Source: Bimastos eiseni
Lineage: Eukaryota; Annelida; Clitellata; Crassiclitellata; Lumbricidae
Assembly (NCBI GenBank): GCA_959347315.1
Contig: OY365816.1
Coordinates: 27,898,461 to 27,962,460, forward strand
Direction: 5' to 3'
DNA: 64,000 nucleotides
Made by a program: the position numbers and the translations under genes. The notes under the pieces are model-generated. The model was given only the letters and a program-made list of their open reading frames with translations. It was not told the origin of the DNA and did no database searches. The first letter of the stretch is position 1, and each line of letters opens with the position of its first letter. Below, piece after piece: positions 50,596 through 62,762 of the stretch.

Positions 50596-53500
50596 TCCTG
50601 AGATGATGGTGAGTGATTGGCAATAATGGCGTAGGAACCAAAAATTAGCTAAATTCATTAGAAAGATCGTTCCAGGGACGTTGTGCGGTGTATGTGCTGA
50701 TATGCCAGTTCGGTAGGAAGTACGAAGCCAGAATATCTCGACTCTCGACGATGTTTTCCTTATTGGCAGAAGTACCGGTGGTATCCAGCTGGTTTCCGCA
50801 ATTCGGACCACTGTGTGGCTCGACGAAGATAGTCGTGCGAGGGGCTCACTTGAACAATACGATCGCTGGAATCTACTTCGAAAACAGTAACAACTCCGCG
50901 GATGAACAGAACTCGTAAGAGGATGAGGAGGAGGAGGATCCTGTAGATTTTAACAGAACTCTTCATTAATTAATAATATTTCTGTCTGGGTAAAAAGATC
51001 GATTTCGCAAATATTTCACGATTATTCCTCAAAATCAATAAATACATCGTTCTTTCTTAAGCTATTTTGGTCCTTCATTCGCTCATTTAAGCAATTGTTT
51101 CTTCTTTTATTCTTTTCATTCGAATCACTCGTTCATCTATTGAATCTATTCGTTCAGTAGGTCAGTCGTAGGCTTTTGACCTTTCGCTATGGAATTGGCT
51201 CTCATCATCATTACGCCTTATGCTAGGCTCTCAGATGCGCTCTATAGCAGCCTTAAGACTGTTCTTTTCAGCGGGAGTTGAGTCGGGACACGGGAGCACT
51301 CCTGCGTAGTCACCCTGACGTCGAAGGGCGCTATGTAAATCGTCTTCAGAAATGAATGATTTCTGGCCATCATGGGTTGAATTTCATTTCAGCGCTTATG
51401 ACAGTCTGACTCTTTTCTCTCCTTCGGCCAACTCCACTGGAAGGGTCAACATCACAATCGTCGCCAAAAACAACTTAGCAATCATTGCAGACCTCAACTT
51501 CCTATATAAATCGAATCCGCTGATACAGGGTTTTGACTTCGCTCCACATCTACTGACCACGTAAGTATAGGCTACACGTTCCCAATTTTGACAGACCATA
51601 ATATTGGAGGTAGGAAAAAAACAGGAGAAGAAGGCGAAGAGTCCTTTAGGTGGGAATGATAAGGACCGGTTTTCGGTGGGTATGAAATGCTTGAGATATC
51701 AGTACACTTAGTCATGGCGCATATATTTTTATTATTACTGGATCTACTAGTTTTAATACCATATATTTTAACCCAAAGCCCATTACTTTAATTAAGTACC
51801 GTGTACGGTCGGTGCAATTATCACAGCAGAGTTGATTGACCCAATAAACACAGTAATAATTAGAAACAATTGATTAAATGACTCGGTTGATGAATGTGAA
51901 CCTGTGTCCTTTCCAAGAGGTGGAAGTATTCTGACAGTGATCGGGGAGAGTCTGGACTCAGTTGCCACTCCTCAGCTGAACGCAACGGTGGTCATTGAAC
52001 AACAGGGAATACCCGTCGAAGCCTACAGCTACTATCAGGTATGGTACTACAGTACTACGTTCTACTACTTCTTTCGTACATGCCACTTCTGTTACTATCG
52101 ATACTGCTACTGCTACTACTGCTAGTGCTTCTCCGATGCGAAAACAACAACTATACCACTTCTATTGCTAGTTCTACTGCTATACTCCTATTCTGCAACC
52201 ACCGCTGTATTAGTAATATTGGTGGTGTACTGCTATTACAACTACTCACATTATTTTATCGGTTAATCGTTTTTGTTTTCCAATCCTCGACATTGCAGAA
52301 AATAGGGAGCTTTGTTCTTGGGTGGCTATTGTCTTCGCTGATGCCTATACTCAATAATAACCCTACAACCAACCACTGACATACCGACCAACTGCCTCTT
52401 CTCTATCGTATCGTACCAGATGCGTCACACATCCGAAACACTTCGTTCGGCTGGTGTTTCTTGAGCGGTGTTATATAAATGTTCGATTACATTACAATAC
52501 ATTCCATTTCCAAGGATTGTTTCTTCAACGAAACAACCGAGAACCTGACGTGTCTCCTTCCTGGCCTCCAACTCAGCAATGACTTTACGAAGAAGCTCCA
52601 GCAGGATCAAGAACCCGGTAAAGACACCTCTACCACACAACCTGGAAGCGTGGCAAAGCTCAACGGCCCGAACGATACAGTGGCCTTCGTCTATCTTGGA
52701 TTGATCTTTGATGGATACAGGAAGTACGATAACCTCAGCGATCCTAAGTCCGACCTCCAGGATCCGCTCTACCTCGGATTCATTCCGCCTCCAACGATCA
52801 ATAGTACAACGGATGTTCTGAACTTTGACCCGAAGACAGATGATGTCATCTCTATCAAGGTTAGGCGCATTCTAAAATTAGCTCTCCGTTTGGTGTAATT
52901 TTTGCTTTCATCTTTACTTAGCTCTTTTCTTTACCTGTACTTACGGGGTTATTTTTTGCGTAAGTAGGCCTAACTTATACCAGCGGATCGACACAATCAA
53001 AAGAGGTGTTTAAGTCGTACACCTTCGTTGCACCTTCATCTTCCTTCAGTTTTTCGCCACCGTCTTACTTCCTGGTCCCAAGTATATTAAGCTGCATAGG
53101 TAAGAACAGTGCTGTCCGATCCTCATTACAACCAAGGGCAAGTTGCTCTCGCAAAGAAGTAATCACTAATTGCCCAGCGATATCGATTGATGCTTCGTAA
53201 TCAGATAAAGCCGCTTCACAAATAAACAAGAAATTATATTTTCCTCAGTTTATACACCCTTAAGTAGTTTATTTCAAAGAAAGCTATTGATTGTGTCGAT
53301 CCGCTGCTAATAATATATTAACCTTAATCTCTGCTAGAAATGATCTAAATATCACCAAATTTAGTGATTTCCGTGTGCACTCTACATTATTCTTGAAGCC
53401 GCACGGTGTACCGTGCAGTAAACTCAAAATCAACGTCTAAAATTTATTGAAGATTACTAACTTTATTAACATTATAATTATTTTGGAATAATCATAATGG

Positions 53501-56005
53501 ATAATCGCATATATGCAATATGTATGTCATGTGTTAACATTGTCAAATGATTGAGGAACAGTTATGCAAGTAAGCCAGTGACTTCGTCCTTTACTGCATT
53601 TCTTCACAAATTTAGCGATCTCAGGCGGGTCACGCGGGGCTTGCAACCCGCTTGTTGGGGCAGCACTGGATTAGAGCGTCGGTCGGTTCACATATTCCTG
53701 TATATAAGCGATCGTACGATCACCTCACGATGCTGGGTTATTCGAGAAAATCAAATCTTGGGCTAATCAGTTTCGTAATCTCCGAACTTTAAAACTGCCA
53801 CTTGAAAGCCAAGCCGCAGGGCATCAACTTATTAACGAGCCCTACCTAGCACGGTCAGTATGCAAGGGGACCTTAAATGGCGTGGGGTACCCCATTGAAA
53901 CGAGGCAGCGGTGGCAAAGGATCTCACTCCAATAATTCATTAAACAGCTGACAGGGTCAATAACTCTATCTTAAAATAGAGTACTTTTGAACCTATATTT
54001 CTGACCTTGATCCATCCTCAAATTCACCACCAAAGCAACACCTCCATAACAGCTACTCTGCCTCCTCTGACCCTCTGGAGACCAGACTCAGCCATTTCTC
54101 GGACTACCCTTTTGACAACCCATTTTTTGATGTGACGCAGCGTTCGTGAATAAGCTGGTGCCCTGCGATTGACTTTCGAGTAGCGCTTTAGAAGTTTGGA
54201 GATTGCAATTACGACATACGTTGTGTATAAGTTCGCGGTTTTTGCTGCTTAGGGTAAGTACTTGAAAGAGTCCTGTAACTACGGAGTTCGATGCGAGGTC
54301 TTCATTAGCCAGGCACCTTGCACGGATCTGTCAATTACCGATACCGTGATCAGATGTCATCCACCAAAGGATAAGCCACAATCGGACAACGAAACCTTCT
54401 GCTCACGTGATCACCCTAACACATTTCCGATCAAAGTGAGGCTCTCATATTATTATTATCAGGTCAATTGGTCACAGGTATCTTAGCGCTTAATACTTAA
54501 TTGCTCGGTAATTATTTGCTTAATAATCAATTGCTTAATAACTAATTGCTCGATAATTAATTGATCGATTACCACGCTCACCTTCAATTGACCAAGAACG
54601 CTGAATAAGCATGGCGATTGTTGCCACCTGTTTGATCTTTCATATCATTTACATAAACATAAAGAGCTGCATCAAAGCAAACATATATTCAAACAAAAGT
54701 TACATAACCATAACCAACGTGTTTTCTTTTATCGAATTGTTTACAGAGGGATTGACAGACAATAGGAGGAACTCTTGAGGGACCGTAGTCCCGCAAGCAG
54801 GGACACCCATTGTAACAGTAGACGTCGATTAATGAGCATAATTGCTTGAAGAGAAATGCAAGCAGTGATTGGGACAAGGTCGCACGAAAGTAGCTTTACA
54901 TCTTAACTATAGTAAACGGTTAAATCAGTAACTAAATGCCTCTATCCATTTCCTCACTATTATTTTCTGTCTATTCGTTCGTTTTATCCATTTATGCTCT
55001 GTGTGTTCTTAGATCTTCGTTGGATTCCGGACGTACTACTACAAATGTCTCGAGTATCCTAGCCCCAACCTTCCTCTGGTTGTTGGGATAACAATTGGTC
55101 TCGGAGTTCCTCTCATCATTCTTCTCATTTTCGTCGTCGTCTGGCTCTGCCGTCGTCGAAAAAGAAGACAAGCGAAACCCGACGGAGACCGACAGAATTT
55201 ACAGAACACTAAACACCACGAGATTCAGGAAATCCCAATCCCCGACAAAGATGCCATCGAAGTCAAACAGGGTACTTCCGATTTTGAAGTAGACGCTGGG
55301 AAACCGAGTTTCCCAAACAGTTACGCTAAGAGGTTCAGCATCGGAGGTTTGGTGGGTGGACCGGAAGCCTCGAAGCAGCTGAACAGACTCTCGAAGGAAT
55401 CTCCATCAAACGCCGATTACGATAACACAATCCAGCACGTTGGATACCACAGAAGGATCGTGGATCGGGTACAATCCATGTATCCGCCGGATCCACCAAA
55501 CAATCCTGACAATATCGATGAAGATCGGATCTACGATAGTCGTATATCGTATTTTGCGGATGAACCTGGTTCGTCTGGTGGTAATCGGCCAATGACCATA
55601 TACCCACCATGGCCCGAGGATTTAGGAGTGCCGCTGCAGGAGGGGCTACGACCTGGATCAAGTCGAAGCTCAGGGCTAAGGAACATCGCAGTCTCGAGAA
55701 AATCATCTCAGGGCACGGGTAGTCGAAACTTGAAGAGCATATTGGAGGTGAAAGTACCTGCCAGTACGGAAGCAGATAACGTAAATGAGGGCTACCTTAT
55801 TAATTTCACGCAGAATATCAACAACAGAGATAGCTACGACAGACACGTTCCACAGCTAGCCGACTTGGACACGACCAGAAATCGCCAGTCGCTCTTCCCA
55901 CCCTTGCCAGACCCTGACGTGGCTGATAACTCTCCCATAGCCCTCAGGGTGGATTCCAACAGGTGGTCCATGTTTCCTCCCCAAATAAGTCCTGGCGAAG
56001 AGTGA
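43530..56005 (+). CDS. Gene D: giant mucin-stalk three-IPT receptor, two lesions
   Basis: Exons 43530-43584, 43893-50161, 50770-50914, 51393-51560, 51918-52038, 52515-52859, 54253-54435, 55013-56005. Ignoring the two lesions this is about 2,759 aa. The signal peptide spans the first junction (SSICLLLIPALCC). Start is the first in-frame ATG; 43545 is an alternative. Exon 2 is a Thr/Pro/Ser stalk of about 2,090 residues. The IPT exons follow the A-C plan: first IPT (VVSSWFPQFGPLCGSTKIVV), second (GGSILTVIGESLDSVATPQ; no CNRC), LTCLLPGLQLSNDFTKKL, third with paired cysteines, YYYKCLE before the transmembrane helix, then CRRRKRRQ and a 280-residue tail with DYDNTIQHVGY and three motifs like NRPMTIYPP. 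As given, a missing base at 46511/46512 and TAA at 49264-49266 break the stalk; both phases at the exon ends fit only if one base is restored. Sequencing error or pseudogene cannot be separated here. The domain exons 3-8 look intact. Confidence 0.8.
43893..50161 (+). repeat. Coding 42-bp repeat array (gene D stalk exon)
   Basis: Roughly 140 units of 42 bases encode ITTTTDPTTTSTPQ and variants (AP, AQ, DL, DS in place of DP; SPL in place of TPQ). It runs from about 43930 to 49980 before fading into irregular Thr-rich sequence. Higher-order structure is present: a 714-bp period (17 units) at 47213-48640, and about 1.1 kb near 45780-46860 recurring at about 48467-49548, offset 2,687 bases (64 units less one base). 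The overlapping Val-rich frames on the minus strand are by-products. Confidence 0.93.
50395..50600. repeat. (GAT)n/(TTA)n microsatellite in gene D intron
   Basis: GATGATGAC-type repeats at 50392-50430, then an interrupted (TTA)n run to 50595. Confidence 0.9.
51230..51350. repeat. GCGCCTC-family fragment in gene D intron
   Basis: GCGCTCTATAGCAGCC and GAAGGGCGCTATGTAAATCG resemble the ends of the dispersed family. It ends about 40 bases before the exon acceptor at 51392. Confidence 0.4.
53590..54220. repeat. R2 repeat copies in inverted arrangement, gene D intron
   Basis: CCACTTGAAAGCCAAGCCGCAGGG at about 53797 and the reverse form GTGAATAAGCTGGTGCCCTGCG at about 54147 belong to the family seen at 1.9, 18.3 and 57.3 kb. 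They face each other within a 1.4 kb intron. Confidence 0.5.
54485..54565. repeat. TAATTGCTTAATAAC repeat
   Basis: Four to five imperfect units of about 18 bases at the start of the last intron of gene D. Confidence 0.65.
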
Positions 56006-56136
56006 GGTAACTAACATCGCACCCCTTTCTCATTCAGTTTCACAAAAGTCATACCTCAAACTCGAAGAGAACTGAGGTTAGTGCATGGGTAGATCTATGC
56101 TATCAATGAATGGGTCGAAGTACAGATGCCCAGTTC

Positions 56137-56295
56137 TTCCCCATAATTACCACCATTCTTCCCGATAATTACCACCATTCTTCCCGATAATCACCACCAT
56201 TCTTCCCGATAATCACCACCATTCTTCCCGATAATCACCACCATTCTTCCCGATAATCACCACCATTCTTCCCGATAATCACCACCATTCTTCCC
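56137..56295. repeat. 22-bp tandem repeat in gene D 3' UTR
   Basis: Unit ATTCTTCCCGATAATCACCACC, with ATTACCACC in the earliest copies, repeated about seven times. It starts about 130 bases after the gene D stop codon and runs directly into the hairpin at 56296. Confidence 0.9.
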
Positions 56296-56334
56296 GAGAA
56301 TGACACACTATAGAAATTATAGTGTGTCATTCTC
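56296..56334 (+). promoter_or_regulatory. Perfect 17-bp hairpin in gene D 3' UTR
   Basis: GAGAATGACACACTATA at 56296-56312 is the exact reverse complement of 56318-56334, with a GAAAT loop. If transcribed it would fold as a strong stem-loop 290 bases after the stop codon. A regulatory role is conjecture. Confidence 0.7.
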
Positions 56335-56784
56335 ACCCACCATCAGTCACAACTCGCTCCAATATCTCCATCCGATCCTTTTCGGAAGCAGATATTCCAC
56401 GCTTCACATCTATTCTGCAACAATTTCCTTCCCCGATTTCCTCTAAGTCTTTGTTCCCCCCAATAACTGACCAACACTCTCACCCACCGTCTTATACCTC
56501 AGATTCCTATACCTATATATATATATATATATATATATGCATGCTTTCCACTTCAAATATTTTCCCCACGTATCAAGTCAAATAATCGACACGAGTTATG
56601 TGATTAGCGAATTTAGGACGAGGTCTTTCACGTTGTTTTACACGCGGTTATATACGCTACATAAATTGAGTTATGCGTGTATAATGAATGGGTCTAGTTA
56701 TGTAAAGACAGACAAGAATAGGAAAACTATGGACCTAAAGAATTGTGGTCTGTTAAAACTTAGGTAGTCGCTAGGCCCGTCGAC

Positions 56785-56945
56785 AAAAATTCCGGACCCA
56801 TAGACGGAGAAATTCCGGACCCATACGCTGAGAAATTCCGGATTTCTAGGCAGATAAATTTCGAACCCATACGCAGAGAAATTCCCGATTTCTATGCAGA
56901 TACATTCCGGACCCATACGCAGAAAAATTTCTGGCCCCTAGGCAG
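56785..56945. repeat. 23-bp-class tandem repeat
   Basis: Units of GAAATTCCGGACCCATACGC alternate with GAAATTCCGGATTTCTAGGC, about seven copies, plus a last degenerate one. The minus-strand open frame here is a repeat artefact. Confidence 0.85.
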
Positions 56946-57118
56946 AGCAGTCACGGGAGTGAGCGTGTTCAAGAGCAACAAAATAAGTACCGTAATATTC
57001 AGATGACTGAAATTTAAACTGATTACGATTAAGTGCAATTAATATCAAATTCAAAAATACATAAATTATAAACTTTGTATAAATGATAAAATATTTTTCA
57101 TAAGTTGATTGAGGCCAA

Positions 57119-57730
57119 GGTCTGTTGTACCCGTTGTCCTAAGTGTTGCATTCTTGTTAATGTTAGAATTTGTAATATATTCTATTGTTGTTTCTAATTG
57201 TTGCATTTAAATACTAAGGTACTATATAATTTTGCGCATTGCTGTGATGATAATCTCTACAAAGAGTCACAGAATTAGCAGATTCACATCTTAAATTGAC
57301 GATCTCTGGCCAAGCAGCTCTCGTGAATAAGCTGGTGCCCTGGGCAATTTAGACATTTGGAGTTAACGATTACGATCATTTTAATCAGTTACGAAGACTA
57401 AGAAAATCGATTAAAGTGTCGAACTGGAGACAAAACATGAGACGGAAAAACGCGAAATATGTTAGAAACAAACTGAGATATTCAACGTTCAAAACAAACG
57501 CCACATTGACAACAGGAAATCGTAGAACACATAAGAACAGCGACAACGAATTGAGACAACCACATACAAAACACAAACGATAGAACATCAATAACATGAC
57601 AACCACAAAACATTAAGAAACAACAATAGAAACACTACAATGCTATCGAACACAACAGAAACAATAGAATATATTACAAATTCTAACATTAACAAGAATA
57701 CAACACTTAGGACAACGGGAACAACAGACC
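57119..57730. repeat. 70-bp inverted repeat with 472-bp spacer
   Basis: 57119-57188 pairs with the reverse complement of 57661-57730 with two mismatches by eye. The spacer is AC-rich and includes an R2 fragment at about 57310-57390. It may be a fold-back element. It ends about 85 bases before the stop codon of the minus-strand gene. Confidence 0.85.
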
Positions 57731-57815
57731 ATCACAACTTCTTTAAAAGTCCGTTCTGTCAATCAGACATCTAACATCTCAACGGCCACAAAAGATCATC
57801 CCATGACCTTTCCAG

Positions 57816-60800
57816 CTATGTCCTCTGGAAGTAGATAGACTTCCCTTGAGCGTTCAGCTCATTCTGGTACTGCTTGTATTCGACCTCCAACTGATGTCGC
57901 AGGGCCGCCCGACGGACCTGAGATGAAAACAAAAACCCAGTCGTATAACTAAGTCTTCTGGTTTCTTCACTGAACGATAGTATTTGCCAAGGCTAGACAT
58001 TATTTTTGGTGTGAAAGGTTACAAAGATAAAGTACTTTTGTCGTAATAGGTTACAAAGGTAAAGAACTCTGGTTGTCAAAGGTTATGAAAGTAAAGTACT
58101 TTTGCTGTTATAGGTTACAAAGGTAAAGAACTCTGGTTGTAAAATGTTACGAAGGTAAAGCACTTTTGCCGTAATAGTTTTCAATGTAAATAACTCCGCT
58201 TGTCAAAATTTACAAAGGTAGAGTAGGCTACTTTTGTTTTAACAAGTTACAAAGGTCCAGAACTCTGATTTATCAAAGGTTACAAAGATAAAATACTTTT
58301 GCCATAATAGGTTAGAAAGGCTAAGAACTCTGGTTTTAAAAAGTTACAAAGATAAAGTACTTTGGTTATAAAAGGTTAAAAGATAAAGTACTTTGGCCAA
58401 CAAATTTACAAAGGTAAAACACTTTGCTAATCGAAGGTCACAAGGATAAGTACTAGTTGCTACTGTACCAAAGGTCACAAAGGTCAAGTTTATTGGCTTT
58501 CAAAGGTCGCAAGTACAAAGTATTTTTGCTACCTTTAAAGGTCACAAAGGTGAAATATTTCGCTCATCAAGGGTGACAAAGATTAAGTACAATTTACCAC
58601 TATTGCAAAGGTTACAAAGGTTAAATGCTTTGAGAGCTTGCAAAGGTAAAATACTTTGGCTATCAAAGATTATAAAAAACAAATAACTATGGCTATCAAA
58701 GGTATCAGAGGTAAATGCTTTGGTTAACAAAGGTCACAACAGTAAAATTGTAATGCTATCAAACGTTACAGAGGTAAATTCGTTGGTAACTATCAAAGAT
58801 TACAATTGCATGAATAAGTAGTTTGAGCTTAAATGGATTACATCACATAAGATTAGATTAGCAAATATTGCACACGATTAGAATAGATTAAGCTGAGATG
58901 TGATTTGATCAGCTACTGACGAGTATGTTGGCCTTGTTCTCATCTTTCATTTCTTTCTGGTTGGAGACCTGGACCCGCTTTACTCTACGGCGACTGGCGT
59001 TCTCTTCCAACTTCTCGATGTGGTCGGTGCAATCTCGCCCAGTTTGTCTCCTGTAAACAGCAGCCACATCATCAATCATTCAATAAATCAATCAATCTCA
59101 ATCAATCAATCAATCTCAAACAAATAAACAATCAATCGATCGATCAATCAATCCTCACAAAGAAAACAACGGCGTTACTAAAAGCTTGTGATACGATAGA
59201 CGCAAAATCATGCGCTATATAAATGCTTTGTCACAAAGCATTAACCTATTTAACCATAACCTTAACCAATTTTTTAATTTACTATGCTCATCATCAGATT
59301 AACACTCTTTAAGAAATTCCTACTATCATCCATCCGGATATTCCCAGACCTCTAAGTTGGTGTCCAAGGCAACAGAGCTGCGTCAAGTCATAGGGGTTGT
59401 CAGAGAGGGTCATGGGATGTTCTGAGTTCGATTGTCATAAACGCCAAAGAAATATACCTTTAACCTTTGACAGCCTTAGTATTTAACTTGGAAGCAATTG
59501 ATATCCATAGTCATTTATCTTAGCAACCCTTGAAAGCAAACAATCGATCAATCGATAACCTCTCTGGCAATTGATAGCAATAGCATTTACCTTTGTAACC
59601 TTTGACAGCCATAGTAATTTACCTCTAAGTAGCAACATTTGATAGTCATAGTATAATTTTTATATACCTTTTTAACTGTTGATATCCATGGTGATTAATT
59701 TCTGCAACCTTTGATGGCTACAACCTTTACCTCTGTAACCGTTTAACTCCACAGTAAAAAAACCGTTTGCAATCTTTGATTTGCCAGAGTATTTACCTCT
59801 GCAACCGTTGATAACCATATTATTTTCCTCTGCAACCGATGAATGTTCTGATAACTGTTCTGCTAAAGTTCATCAGTCACTCTAGCGCGACTAGAGAAAA
59901 ACAGGGAGGTGACCTGACCAAGGACTTCAAGGAGCGTAGACTCGGAACCGACCTGGGTGGGTGAATCAAAGTCCTCCTTGCCCACCTTCACGTGATGCAG
60001 ACCGTTAGTACCCCCTCCTTTAATGGGAACGCGAACGAACGGGCAAGGCAGGCAAAACCAGGGTAAGGCTATGGCAAACCACCACTGTCAACGTGCCAAG
60101 AAAATTGTCATGAAACACACCCATAATCATGACGATCGCTGGAGTCCAACTAACTGAAAGCACAAGGTGAGGCGACAAGGTGAACTGATGATAGCCGGTA
60201 TTGTACAATGGCGCCATAGAAGTTGCTGGAAGACATTAGAATAGATTGGATAAGACGTGTCCAGCTTTTCTACTCACTCTGTGGCAACTCCGAGTCCTAG
60301 TCTGTTTTCCTCCTCAGCCTGAAAGAGCAACCAGAGAGCTTAGATTGTGAAGGTTAGTGCCTTTCTCGGTGCAGTTATCTCTGTCATCCAAATCATCCTA
60401 ATAATTATAATAATCATGTTTTAAATCATGCTCTTGATCGTACTGATAATCTTACTTTTAATTTACCATCATGCCCATAAGATCCATAATAATTATCACC
60501 GCAGCACTCTAAAACAATAATAATTATAGCATAAATATCATGTCTTCAATTCCAAATAAAAATCGATCCAGCATATTGTCATTTTTTCGTTGTTACACAT
60601 TTAGTTTTAACGGAATTTATGCTTCAAAACTTCACAATTGCTGTCACTCACAAATAAAAAAATAGATAAATCAAAATGTGAATGATTGAGGGATAACTCG
60701 GTCCACCGATAGGCCTATAGTCATAGTCTGTGTCCTTAATCTTATAGAGTGAATAACAAATGCATTTCCCTTTTGATCTATTAATAAAATCCATCAGAAA

Positions 60801-60929
60801 TACAGAATGGTAGGTCACACTTTGCACCTTAATGCGGTCGACCTGCCTTCTCCGCCAATTGAAAAATGAGGGACCTAACAGTTCGATCTCGTATCGATAT
60901 GGAGTGGCCCAAAGACTCTTGTCAGTCAT
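57816..60929 (-). CDS. CFAP141: CFAP141-like (C1orf189) axonemal protein
   Basis: Four exons on the minus strand: 60929-60828, 60318-60278, 59050-58921, 57917-57816; 124 aa, phases 0, 2, 0 all consistent, each with an AG acceptor and GT donor. The last exon reads VRRAALRHQLEVEYKQYQNE then LNAQGKSIYFQRT and stop, which matches from memory the C-terminus of vertebrate CFAP141 (VRQAAL..QL..EHQQYQ.ELN..GKAFY). The preceding exon carries a basic segment (ASRRRVKRVQVSNQKEM), also in the expected place. The mammalian protein is about 100 residues and is a microtubule inner protein of ciliary doublets; that role is family knowledge. The first exon (MTDKSLWATPYRY...) is inferred; an in-frame ATG at 60968 would add 13 residues. 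Introns contain large inverted repeat arrays. Confidence 0.72.
57990..58800. repeat. GTTACAAAGGTAAAGTACTTT minisatellite
   Basis: About twenty imperfect units of roughly 40 bases built on CAAAGGTTACAAAGGTAAAG and TACTTTGGCTATCAAAGG, in the last intron of the CFAP141-like gene. Confidence 0.85.
59460..59850. repeat. Minisatellite in inverse orientation to the array at 58 kb
   Basis: Units such as ATTTACCTTTGTAACCTTTG with GACAGCCATAGTA are the reverse complement of the units at 57990-58800. About eight to ten diverged copies lie in the adjacent upstream intron of the CFAP141-like gene, so the two arrays flank the exon at 58921-59050. Confidence 0.8.
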
Positions 60930-60968
60930 TTTGCTGGCTTTCAAGAACAATTTCCGACAAACTAACAA

Positions 60969-61740
60969 TTCCTCAAGTTTCTAGAATAACTTCTAATTCA
61001 GCTTGACAACGTTCCAGAAAAATTTACGAAACAATTTGGTCAAAATATCTCCAGAAAATTCATTTTCGTCTGCAATATCCAAACGTCAACAATCACGCTG
61101 TTTAAGTTGCGACAGTTAACGATTTCCGGTGTAACGCTGAAATGCTTAGCCTATTTAAAATAAACATATCAAATCCGTGAAATTACGACGTAACTGAATA
61201 ACAAGCAAGTTCATTTTGCATCCAAGATACTCGTGTACCGCCTCAATAACTTCGCAATAGTGTATTACATTTCCACATTTAAATCAGATACCATATGCTT
61301 GGGGAGTGAGTTGACCAAAAAGACGTTCCATTAGCAGTGGGTCTGTGATGTGTTGGCTAGTTAGGTAGAAATCAGATGCTGATACCTTCGTGTAAAGTGG
61401 TTTAAACCTAAGGTCTAAACTTATAGCATATAATTATACGCAATACCTCGGTGAAAAATAGAATAATAATGAGAATATTAATAACAACAACAACAACAAT
61501 AACAACAACAACAACAGCAACAACCACAACAATAATAATAATAATAATAATAACAAGTGAAGGACTGCAGTTCATCTCAGAGTTGGGTAGTCGAACGAGT
61601 GCTGCAACCCCCGATCCAATGGAGACGTCATTTCTGTTCCAACGTATCTCGGTTGTTCTTCAGCGTGGGAACGCAGCTTGTCTCTTCGGGACATTGCCAA
61701 CACTCACTTAGCTCGCCCACATGGGCGATAAAAGCATAAT

Positions 61741-61804
<64 letters not shown>

Positions 61805-61813
61805 GAAGAAGAA

Positions 61814-61881
<68 letters not shown>

Positions 61882-62011
61882 GTAATAAAAGTAATAATAA
61901 ATGAATTCTTAATATCAAACATAGATTTCACGACTTATAAATTCTCGGATAAACGCGAGATGACGTAATCTCCTCCTTATTTTCTTGTCTCGATCTCGCT
62001 TCCACCTTCAG
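60969..62011. other. Intergenic, simple sequence, no supported gene
   Basis: AAC/AAT runs at about 61480-61550 and a long (AAT)n run with AAGAAG interruption at 61743-61880. In between, 61557-61740 (GAAGGACTGCAGTTCATCTC through CATTGCCAACACTCAC) looks like part of a dispersed repeat. The poly-Leu and poly-Ile frames are artefacts. Confidence 0.6.
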
Positions 62012-62114
62012 CAGCATCGAGCTCACCAAGATCAGTGGGATCAGGACGAGGCTCAAGGAGATGACAGAGATCAGAAGGGGACGATTAGAAGGGTTGAATT
62101 CGCCTTCTTCCCAG
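62012..62114 (+). CDS. Possible exon of an unidentified plus-strand gene
   Basis: A good acceptor (TCGCTTCCACCTTCAG) and donor (TTCCCAG then GTAGAG) enclose 34 codons open in a frame with an amphipathic, charged segment (IELTKISGIRTRLKEMTEI, then RRGRLEGL). One other frame is also open. I do not recognise it, and no upstream exon or start was found. It could be a false positive. Confidence 0.3.
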
Positions 62115-62519
62115 GTAGAGCCCCTCTAGGCGATGCATCTCTAAACGACGACTCCATGACCAATTGCACTTTGCTGGCTTCTATCTACTTATCTCTTGCC
62201 CAGCAGCTTAACACGCTGATGCCTCTTCATGCCAGGCACCAGTGATACAGTGGAAGAGATGCTGGTGGGTATGGTATGTATGAGATTCGAAACCCGGTGC
62301 GAATCGATTGAAATCGATGCGATTGTGATATATATGTCCACATGGAAGGACTACTATACCACCGAAGTGATTGGTTCCAACTTCCACGCTTCCCCTTGTC
62401 TTCCACAAACTTGCCCTAACACTTAACCTTTCCAAAACGAGACGAGATCTCTTAATAAAGTCTCCCCTATTTCTAGCTTGGAATATTTTGCTCCAAGGTC
62501 AATACAGCGTAGAAGCCTC

Positions 62520-62590
62520 TGTAACGATCATCAGCAACGCCCTCCTCCTTTTTCCAGTCTCGGGACTGGCACTGCCAAAGTGTAGGTAGT
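62520..62590 (+). repeat. Dispersed repeat with CGCCCTCCTCC core
   Basis: CAGCAACGCCCTCCTCC ... TCTCGGGACTGGCACTG matches elements in introns of genes B and C (24236, 36226). Confidence 0.5.
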
Positions 62591-62621
62591 CAGAAGCATC
62601 TGTAAGCCTGTACGTCTCTAG

Positions 62622-62762
62622 GTGTGTACGACCTCGAGACCCAAAGGGGCGCCATCGAATGAGAGTCTGTCCGACGTCATCCGTCCATCCGCCGCCCCTC
62701 CGCCGCCGCCTCCTTACCGCCGCGGAAGGATATTATGCCCGACATGCAGTTCGGTTACATAA
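62622..62762 (+). CDS. Possible C-terminal exon, Pro-rich, unidentified
   Basis: After the acceptor TACGTCTCTAG, one frame runs 46 codons (SNESLSDVIRPS, a run of six prolines, YRRGR) to TAA at 62760-62762 and would join in phase to the candidate exon at 62012-62114. A second frame across the same DNA (MPDMQFGYIKRLRDYARF from 62735) is also plausible, so the reading frame is undecided. The local GC and CpG content is high compared with the rest of the window, which may instead mark a promoter. Confidence 0.25.
   Translation: MCTTSRPKGAPSNESLSDVIRPSAAPPPPPPYRRGRILCPTCSSVT

Noticed and set aside
59890..60030. Open minus-strand stretch between CFAP141-like exons 2 and 3
   Set aside because: It looks codon-like for about 50 residues but does not fit the phases of the neighbouring exons and resembles nothing I know; exons 2 and 3 join correctly without it.
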